From assembly GCA_029057255.1 (NCBI GenBank), contig JAICZO010000461.1:1-32338 (forward strand): a DNA stretch of 32,338 nt, given 5' to 3'. Below, one piece after another: positions 31,309 to 32,338 of this stretch. A program made the position numbers and the translations under genes. The stretch's first letter is position 1. Each line of letters opens with the position of its first letter. The stretch is from Muribaculaceae bacterium (GTDB taxonomy: Bacteria > Bacteroidota > Bacteroidia > Bacteroidales > Muribaculaceae). Below the pieces are notes generated by a model that had not been told where the DNA came from, did not search any database, and worked only from the letters and a program-made list of their open reading frames with translations.

Positions 31309-32338
31309 TCAGTCTTTTTTAGGACCGCGTTCGCCACGGGGACGGTTGCCGCCTTCACGACGGGGACCGCGTTCGCCGCGGGGACGGTCGCCTTCGCGAC
31401 GGGGACGTTCGCCGCGGGGTGCGCGCTGGGGCTCTACATAGCCTTCAGGCTTGGGGAGGAGGGCACGCATCGAGAGGCGGTACTTGCCGGTCTTCTTGTC
31501 GATTTCGATGAGCTTGACCTGTACTTTGTCGCCTTCTTTGAGGCCGCTTGCTTCCATGTCGTCGAGGCGCTCCCAAGCGATTTCGCTGATGTGGAGGAGG
31601 CCGTCGCGGTGGGGCATGAATTCAACGAAAGCACCGAAGTCCATGATCGAGCGTACTGTGCCGTCGTATACCTTGCCCTCTTCGGGGAGTTCTACGATAG
31701 CGTTGATCATGGCGAGAGCCTTGTCGATAGAGGCCTTGTTTGTGCCGGCCACTTCGATGTAGCCGCCTTCTTCGATTTCGTCGATCGAGACTGTGGCTCC
31801 GCTTTCTTCCTGGATGCCCTGGATGATTTTTCCACCCGGGCCGATAACAGCACCGATAAGCTCTTTGGGGATGAGCATGGTGACGATGCGGGGCACGTGG
31901 GGCTTGTAGTCTTCGCGGGGTGCGGGGATTGTCTGCTCGATTTTGTCGAGGATGTGGAGACGTCCGTCGCGAGCCTGCATGAGAGCCTTCTCGAGGATTT
32001 CGTAGCTGAGGCCGTCGCACTTGATGTCCATCTGTGTGGCAGTGATGCCGTCGCGAGTACCTGTCACCTTGAAGTCCATGTCGCCGAGGTGGTCCTCATC
32101 GCCGAGGATGTCGCTGAGGATAGCGTATTTGGGGCTCTCGGTGTCGGTGATAAGACCCATAGCGATACCGCTGACGGGCTTTTTCATCTTCACGCCTGCG
32201 TCGAGGAGTGCGAGAGTGCCGGCGCATACTGTTGCCATCGACGACGAGCCGTTGCTCTCGAGGATGTCGCTGACAACGCGGCATACGTAGGGGAAGTCAT
32301 CGGGGAACATGCGCTTGAGGGCGCGGTGTGCGAGGTTG
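31309..32338 (-). CDS. pnp: Polyribonucleotide nucleotidyltransferase (PNPase), C-terminal part
   Basis: A 3'-to-5' phosphorolytic exoribonuclease of mRNA decay; the gene enters from the right edge, so the N-terminal half is missing. The window begins in NLAHRALKRM of the second RNase PH domain and continues through SDILESNGSSSMATVCAGTLALLDAGVKM and the active-site region GDEDHLGDMDFKVTGTRDGITATQMDIK. A KH domain follows (IVTMLIPKELIGAVIGPGGKIIQGI with the GPGGK loop), then an S1 domain (GKVYDGTVRSIMDFGAFVEFMPHRDGLLHIS). The end is a disordered Arg/Gly/Glu repeat tail. Ends in TGA at 31309. Confidence 0.96.
   Translation of the reverse strand, partial: NLAHRALKRMFPDDFPYVCRVVSDILESNGSSSMATVCAGTLALLDAGVKMKKPVSGIAMGLITDTESPKYAILSDILGDEDHLGDMDFKVTGTRDGITATQMDIKCDGLSYEILEKALMQARDGRLHILDKIEQTIPAPREDYKPHVPRIVTMLIPKELIGAVIGPGGKIIQGIQEESGATVSIDEIEEGGYIEVAGTNKASIDKALAMINAIVELPEEGKVYDGTVRSIMDFGAFVEFMPHRDGLLHISEIAWERLDDMEASGLKEGDKVQVKLIEIDKKTGKYRLSMRALLPKPEGYVEPQRAPRGERPRREGDRPRGERGPRREGGNRPRGERGPKKD
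31312..31425 (-). repeat. Arg/Gly/Glu repeat tail of PNPase
   Basis: The last 38 residues contain three PRGER copies, the first two each continued as RREG(N/D)R, the third ending in GPKKD. The DNA shows the same imperfect tandem repeat of roughly 35-40 nt, rich in cggggacg. The tail is basic and probably disordered and RNA-binding. Repeat number may vary between strains. Confidence 0.8.

Overview
The window is a GC-rich stretch of a Bacteroidales chromosome. The family is not certain; a gut lineage such as Muribaculaceae fits but cannot be shown from here. The evidence for Bacteroidota is: (i) promoters of the TTTG-N19/20-TAnnTTTG type (-33/-7) instead of E. coli -35/-10 boxes; (ii) family-typical genes (FtsL-like protein, PASTA-bearing FtsI, DUF4494, DUF3078, Bacteroidota-type malate dehydrogenase, the phoH-purC-ubiE neighbourhood); (iii) starts without clear Shine-Dalgarno sequences. 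No rRNA, tRNA, CRISPR array, prophage or insertion sequence is visible.

Layout. 1-2029 (minus): three FKBP-type prolyl isomerase paralogues in one operon, predicted to be cytoplasmic, exported and lipid-anchored in that order; the last runs off the left edge. 2030-2320: divergent promoters. 2321-20733 (plus): a compact division and cell-wall (dcw) operon, rsmH-ftsL-ftsI-murE-mraY-murD-ftsW-murG-murC-ftsQ-ftsA-ftsZ. It continues with little or no gap into a sirtuin, a secreted SGNH esterase, DUF4494 and yggS. No mraZ precedes rsmH. 20733-22899 (plus): a LexA/CI-like S24 regulator with its own promoter and palindromic sites, then rnhB and a short-chain dehydrogenase. 22999-28195 (plus): phoH, purC, ubiE/menG, a DUF3078 outer-membrane protein and two small secreted proteins of unknown function. 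28436-28939 (minus): an ECF-type sigma factor. 29368-30369 (plus): malate dehydrogenase. 30485-31167 (minus): an AT-rich HigB/HigA-type toxin-antitoxin pair. 31309-32338 (minus): the C-terminal part of PNPase.

How the genes work together. The dcw operon makes lipid II (MurE, MurD, MurC, MraY, MurG), flips and polymerises it at the septum (FtsW, FtsI, FtsQ, FtsL) and places the Z-ring (FtsA, FtsZ). MurE carries the DNPR motif associated with meso-diaminopimelate. The tail genes are co-directional and partly translationally coupled, but a functional tie to division is inference.

No wholly new multi-gene system is evident. The most useful leads are regulatory: an inverted repeat abutting the dcw promoter, paired palindromes on the S24 regulator's promoter, a terminator-like hairpin across the annotated start of a secreted protein, and a palindrome between the promoter boxes of an apparently leaderless toxin-antitoxin operon. 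Protein-level leads are the sirtuin overlapping ftsZ, the acidic linker of FtsA and the repeat tail of PNPase.
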